Shown here: positions 58,937 through 64,000 of the stretch, one piece after another | Layout: each line of letters starts with the position of its first letter | Numbering within the stretch: the first letter of the stretch is position 1 | Assembly: GCF_026240905.1 (NCBI RefSeq) | Contig: NZ_JAPEVI010000003.1 | Location: 1-64,000 of the forward strand | Length of the DNA: 64,000 bases | DNA from: Roseibium salinum | GTDB lineage: Bacteria > Pseudomonadota > Alphaproteobacteria > Rhizobiales > Stappiaceae | Direction of reading: 5' to 3' | Notes under the pieces: model-generated | Database searches by the model: none | What the model was told of the DNA's origin: nothing | The model's input: only the letters and a program-made list of their open reading frames with translations | Translations under genes and position numbers: made by a program

Positions 58937-60359
58937 TCATCCTTGACCGGGCTCGACTGCCATGAACAGGGACGAGTCGTTCCGGGTGACGCGCAGCAAC
59001 AGCGGCCGTTTTTCCTCACGGGCCTGGTCCCATGCACGCGACAGATCTTCCTCCGCTTCGACTGGGTTGCCGCCCGCCTCCAGGATAACATCGCCCTCCC
59101 GGATACCGGCCTCCGCGGCAGAGCCGGGCTGGACGTCCTGAACCAGCACGCCCCGGTCGTCCCGCAATCCGAGTTCTCGCCTGACCGGTTCGGGAAGTTC
59201 GGTTACGGCGAGACCCATCGGGCGCTGGTCGTCGTCGGCACCATCGCGCTGCACTTCGGCGGTTTCCTGAGGCATTTGCCGCGTGGCAAGCGTCAGCTCC
59301 ATGGAGATGTCCTTTCCGTCACGGTGGACCGAGAGCGAGACGTCTTCACCCGGGGAACGGGCGGCCACGGCCCGGGAAAGCTGGCGCGGATCCTCGACCT
59401 TCTCGCCAGCGAACCCGACAATCACGTCGCCGGGCTCAAGCCCCGCCTCGGACGCCGGGGTATTCGGCCGGACCTCGCTCACCAGGGCTCCGTCGGTGGA
59501 GTCAAGCTGCAGTGCCCTTGCCATCGAGATCGGTGATGGGCTGCAGATTGACGCCGATGAAGCCCCGTTCGACCTTTCCTGTCTGGACCAGTTGGGAAAC
59601 CACGTCGCGGGCCGTGCTGGACGGCACGGCAAAGCCGATGCCGATATTGGCGCCGCTGGGAGAGATGATCGCGGTGTTGACGCCGACGACCTTTCCCGAC
59701 GCGTTGAACAGCGGCCCGCCCGAGTTGCCCCGATTGATGGAGGCATCGGTCTGGAGGAAGTTGTCATAGGGGCCGGAGCGGATATCGCGGGAGCGGGCCG
59801 AGAGCACGCCTACGGTCACGGTGCCTCCGAGGCCGAAGGGGCTGCCGATGGCGATGGTCCATGCGCCGGGCCGCAGCGCAGCGGAATCTCCCCACCGGGC
59901 GATCGTGAGATCCTCGGGCGGATCGATTTTCAGCACGGCCAGATCCGTCGCCGGGTCGGCTCCGACCAGTTCTGCGGTATAACTGGTCCGGTCGGACATC
60001 AGCACCTCGATTTCCTCAGCGCCCTCGACCACGTGGTTGTTCGTGACCACGTGTCCCTCGTCACTGATGAAAAATCCGGACCCGAGGGCGCTTCCCCGGT
60101 GTGGCGCCCGGCTGTCGGGCTCGCCCGGCGAGCCAAATCGCTCGGGAAGCAGGTCGCGGAGCTCTGGCGGGATCATTTCCTGCAGAGACCTTTGCGTTTC
60201 CACCGGGCGTTCGGCGGTGATGGCTACAACGGCCGGGCTCATGTTCTCCACGATTTCGGTGAAGTCTTGCGGCACGGCCTGGGCAGGAGACGCGACGGGA
60301 GCTGCCGCCAGGGCAAGGGCCAGGGGGGCGATCACGTATTGTGTGATCCTGGGCGTCAT
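58937..60359 (-). pseudogene. HtrA/DegP-like periplasmic serine protease, frameshifted
   Basis: A signal peptide (about 1-28, ending SPAQA) precedes a trypsin-like domain with the triad His in GHVVTNNHVVEG, Asp in ATDLAVLKID and Ser in NRGNSGGPLFN. The first frame stops at 59502 after ITDLDGKGTAA. Two PDZ domains continue in the other frame: MARALQLDSTDGALVSEV, VGFAGEKVED and GLRDDRGVLVQDVQPGSAAE, to the end at 58937. A two-base loss, or one extra base, near 59525 accounts for it. Repaired length is about 470 residues, typical of DegP. The truncated form keeps the protease domain without PDZ. It has GGAGG before the ATG. Confidence 0.85.
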
Positions 60360-60640
60360 GGTTAGAACCTCCGTGTTCGGCGTTTCGATTGACTGCCCGC
60401 ACTGTGAGCGAGCCGTGCCATGCGGCAGCGTTCCGGCGTGAAGCGGGCTCGCAAGCAGCGGCGACGGGCATCGTTACCGTGCGGGAACGAACAGGGGTCT
60501 TCGGCTGTTCCGTTTCTTTTCGGGAAGGGGCTGCCTGCCTGGTCCAGCCGGGCAGGGCGGGTCCGGCGATGCAGGCTTTTCAGATCGGGAACCGGCAGCC
60601 GGCGCGCGAAATCACGCGGTCAATGCTAAGAGGCCGTACT

Positions 60641-61537
60641 CTAATAGACCCATTTTTCCGCGTAGGTCAGCAGAAATTCACGGAAAGCGGTGACGCGGGC
60701 CGTGTTCTTGAGTTCGGAGGGATAGACGAAGTATGTGCCGAAGGAAGGCACCTTGTCTTCCTGGTCGGTCATCACGGGTACGATCTTGGAAGCCGGATCG
60801 ATGATGTAGTCGGGCAGCATGGCAATGCCGACGCCGGTCTGTACCGCGCGCTTGATGGCGACAAGATTGTTGACCTTCAGGACTGAGCGTCGCGGATTGG
60901 TGGGCGCGCGCCCCGCCGTTTCGAGCCAGTTCATCGAGCGCAGATAGGCGGGCGTCTGTTCGCCGAAGGTGATGATGCGGTGATTGTCGAGATCGTCGAT
61001 CGCGACCGGCGCGCCGAAGCGCTCCAGATATTCCGGCGCCGCGTAAACGTGAAAATGCACCGTGAACAGTTTGCGCTGGATGAGATCCGGCTGGGTCGGC
61101 TGGCGCAGCCGGATGGCGACATCGGCTTCGCGCATGCCGAGGTCGAGCTCGTCATCATCGAATATCAGATGCAGATCCACGTCGGGATAAAGTTCGACGA
61201 AATTCTTGATGCGGGAGGTCAGCCATGTGGAACCCAGCCCGACCGTGGTCGTCACGCGCAAGATGCCGGACGGTTTGTCCTTGCTGTCCGTAAGGTTGGA
61301 CTGTACCGCATCCAGCTTCATCAGGACATCGCTGGCCGTGCGATAGAGCAATTCGCCCTGTTCGGTCAAAAGCAGGCCGCGGGCGTGGCGGTGGAAGAGG
61401 GGAACGCCCAGATCGTGTTCCAGCGAGCTGACCTGGCGGCTGACCGCTGACTGGCTCATGTGCAGGCTGTCGCCGGCATGGGTGAAACTGCCTGCCTGAG
61501 CGGCCGCATGAAAGATGCGCAACTTGTCCCAGTCCAT
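60641..61537 (-). CDS. lsrB: LysR-family regulator LsrB/VtlR
   Basis: A 298-residue LTTR. The HTH is DKLRIFHAAAQAGSFTHAGD followed by MSQSAVSRQVSSLEHDLG; the effector domain continues with LRVTTTVGLGSTWLT. Identity to LsrB of rhizobia (VtlR in Brucella) is high by eye, and the position next to trxB is conserved in the order. In Sinorhizobium, cysteines in LsrB contribute to oxidative-stress response. This protein has no Cys at all. It is in one orientation with trxB, 31 bases apart, so likely an operon with trxB. GGAGG precedes the ATG. Confidence 0.9.
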   Translation of the reverse strand: MDWDKLRIFHAAAQAGSFTHAGDSLHMSQSAVSRQVSSLEHDLGVPLFHRHARGLLLTEQGELLYRTASDVLMKLDAVQSNLTDSKDKPSGILRVTTTVGLGSTWLTSRIKNFVELYPDVDLHLIFDDDELDLGMREADVAIRLRQPTQPDLIQRKLFTVHFHVYAAPEYLERFGAPVAIDDLDNHRIITFGEQTPAYLRSMNWLETAGRAPTNPRRSVLKVNNLVAIKRAVQTGVGIAMLPDYIIDPASKIVPVMTDQEDKVPSFGTYFVYPSELKNTARVTAFREFLLTYAEKWVY

Positions 61538-61568
61538 GGGTGCCCCTCCGCAGGACGGTCAGACGGCT

Positions 61569-62552
<984 letters not shown>

Positions 62553-62679
62553 CTATTTGCCAGATCAGATTTTCTGCATTCAGGCAAAGGCCACCTGGAT
62601 GCGGAGAAGCTGACCGTTCTCAGCGTAGCGGGCATCTTGTCCGCGACCTGTCGCGGGCGGAAGATCCCGGTTCAACCGT

Positions 62680-63675
62680 TCAAGGCTTTCTACCTCGCTG
62701 CCTGTGTGCTCTGAAATCCGTCAAAATACGTTCCGCAATGATGGGTGTGGCGTCTATCGGCTCGTAGGTAGTGGTTTTCAACGGGCCTGGGAAGGGGTGA
62801 ATGACACCCAGGTGTTCCAAATTCCCCAAAAACCGGGTGATCTTGTCATGTCCGCCGCTGGGTTTGAAGACGTGCACCGGTTTCCCGGTCACCGTGGCCT
62901 CACCGATCATGTTGGTCGAGTCCGCCGTTGCGACGATCGCATCGGCCTTGGCCAGGTAGAGCCCGAGCGGGTTTGGCGCTGCGCCCGTCCAGTAGAGATG
63001 ACCGCCGGCCTTGGCGAGGCTGGACAGAGAATAGGCCAGGCCCGCCGGTGTGCGCCGCGAGGCGGTGATCAGGAGCTTCGCGCCGTCCTCCCGCACCATC
63101 CGGCGCAGGCCGGCGAGAAACCGGCTCTGGTCGTCCTCGGTAAACTTGTGGTGGCGGCTGTCGCCTCCCACGAGCACCGCAACCCGGGGATGGGCCAGCC
63201 TGTCGATCTCGGGCACCTTCTCGCCTCTGAGTTCAGCAAGCCTGCTTGCGGAGAAGCGGTGCGGCGAGGTTGGCGTCACGAGCACGTTGCGGCCCCGCAA
63301 CTTGTCGTGTTCGGGCACCCAGATGAGGTCGGCCGCGTCCGGTCCCGTGCGCGGGTCCTTCAGAAAAACGGTAAAGGTGTCTCCCCCGGAGAGCCGCTTG
63401 ATCCTGCGCAGGTAGGCAGCCGCCCGGCGGCCGGAGGCGATGGCGATATCCGGATAGGGCGGGGCGATGGGGCTGCCGGGCCGCGTTTCCCATTCCCCCG
63501 GGTCGGTCGGGCCAAAGGGCAGCCACCAGGAAAAGGGCGCGCGGGGCGCGACCTGGCGGGTCTCATACGGGCAGTCCAAAGCCTGTGCGACGCCGACGCA
63601 CTGGGCAACATCACCGGCTTTGCCGTCCGTGAGAATCCAGATCGACGAGGGGAACGTCTCCAGCGGGCTATGCAT
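62680..63675 (-). CDS. ELM1-family protein (mitochondrial fission ELM1-like)
   Basis: A 331-residue protein of the ELM1 family (DUF1022), shared by alphaproteobacteria and plant mitochondria. Segments SSIWILTDGKAGDVAQCVGV, PDIAIASGRRAAAYLRRI and VATADSTNMIGEA with GKPVHVFKPSGGHDKI resemble a glycosyltransferase-B-like fold. The bacterial function is not known to me; a nucleotide-sugar transferase is a guess from the fold. It is divergent from the Lrp gene and upstream of trxB on the same strand. Confidence 0.85.
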   Translation of the reverse strand: MHSPLETFPSSIWILTDGKAGDVAQCVGVAQALDCPYETRQVAPRAPFSWWLPFGPTDPGEWETRPGSPIAPPYPDIAIASGRRAAAYLRRIKRLSGGDTFTVFLKDPRTGPDAADLIWVPEHDKLRGRNVLVTPTSPHRFSASRLAELRGEKVPEIDRLAHPRVAVLVGGDSRHHKFTEDDQSRFLAGLRRMVREDGAKLLITASRRTPAGLAYSLSSLAKAGGHLYWTGAAPNPLGLYLAKADAIVATADSTNMIGEATVTGKPVHVFKPSGGHDKITRFLGNLEHLGVIHPFPGPLKTTTYEPIDATPIIAERILTDFRAHRQRGRKP

Positions 63676-63874
63676 TTGAGGAGAGTCCCTTGTCGCAATC
63701 TTTCGAATTAGTGCGCATTTTTGTTATAGTCTTGCACAAACGCGCAAAAAATCATAATCCGGCACCGGACAGATACGTTAGCGCGGGACTTCCCCGTCCC
63801 GCAAGACGCCATACCCCGTTCGGTGGCAATCATCCCCATCAAGAGACGGTCGGCGAAGCTCGAAGGAGACAGGT

Positions 63875-64000
63875 TTGAAAGCGCGCCTTGATGCCATTGA
63901 CTGGCAGATCCTGAAGGAATTGCAGGACGACGGCCGGATGACCAATGTTGAGCTGGCCCGCCGGGTCGGGATCTCCGCGCCCCCGTGCCTGCGCCGCGTG
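63875..64000 (+). CDS. Lrp/AsnC-family regulator (5' part only)
   Basis: Only 42 codons are inside the window. They read KARLDAIDWQILKELQDDGR, then TNVELARRVGISAPPCLRRV, a typical AsnC-type helix-turn-helix. AAGGAG lies 6 bases before the TTG start. This is the Lrp gene that accompanies trxB and lsrB in rhizobia and is probably a global regulator. The RAM domain lies outside the window. Confidence 0.85.
   Translation, partial: MKARLDAIDWQILKELQDDGRMTNVELARRVGISAPPCLRRV

Overview
The window reads as a GC-rich chromosome segment of an alphaproteobacterium of the order Hyphomicrobiales (Rhizobiales). A Stappiaceae-type marine relative (Roseibium/Labrenzia-like) is my best guess, by inference only. 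The support is the lrp - trxB - lsrB order at the right end, DUF1402 and DUF1176 proteins, a HlyU-domain protein, choline-sulfate genes, an RNase T2, and UvrB with long alphaproteobacterial tails. I found no rRNA, tRNA, CRISPR array or prophage, so this is mostly ordinary core and accessory chromosome.

Layout. 1-3 kb: an MFS exporter cut by the window edge, then pgsA-moaD-moaE (lipid and molybdopterin synthesis). 3-10 kb: HlyU-like protein, FecR-domain protein divergent from a CHASE2 adenylate cyclase, and an Lrp regulator divergent from a universal stress protein and an amino-acid:cation symporter. 10-16 kb: tdk, a membrane-anchored EEP phosphatase/nuclease, uvrC, a Na+/Ca2+ exchanger and an outer-membrane beta-barrel. 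16-25 kb: GST, RNase T2 with a secreted partner, rlmJ-GNAT, a cold-shock protein with a Gly-rich repeat tail, DUF1176, MBL hydrolase and DUF1402. 25-31 kb: clpS, a large coiled-coil protein, a frameshifted OmpA-like protein with a Pro/Glu/Ala repeat stalk, and a GIY-YIG protein. 31-40 kb: uvrB, then a choline-sulfate locus (LysR regulator, frameshifted betC, solute-binding protein with a BetI-like operator). 40-48 kb: a MerR/carboxymuconolactone decarboxylase pair, an MCP, a periplasmic binding protein, a MITE-like element abutting an IS5-type IS, a frameshifted SelW-like gene, a phosphotransferase and a DUF1624 membrane protein. 48-58 kb: DUF3775, RibD-like reductase with HxlR regulator, small membrane proteins, a PAS-like protein, aspartate aminotransferase, a divergent EF-G-like GTPase and msrP. 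58-64 kb: a frameshifted HtrA protease, lsrB, trxB, an ELM1-family protein and the start of an Lrp gene.

Functional threads. Several genes concern redox and envelope stress (trxB, lsrB, msrP, htrA, Usp, GST, the MerR/CMD pair). MoaD/MoaE make the cofactor MsrP needs. UvrB and UvrC are both present but not adjacent. The betC locus and the operator upstream of the binding protein suggest osmolyte (choline sulfate to choline) use.

Cautions. Four genes (ompA-like, betC, selW-like, htrA) are each broken by a single small indel, at least two of them in C-runs. This points to sequence errors at least as much as to true pseudogenes. No multi-gene novel system stood out. The most distinctive signals are the EF-G-like protein lacking the switch II histidine, an RNase T2 with a Glu to Gln change at the active site, a cysteine-free LsrB, the BetI-like operator, and several very small ORFs with good ribosome-binding sites.
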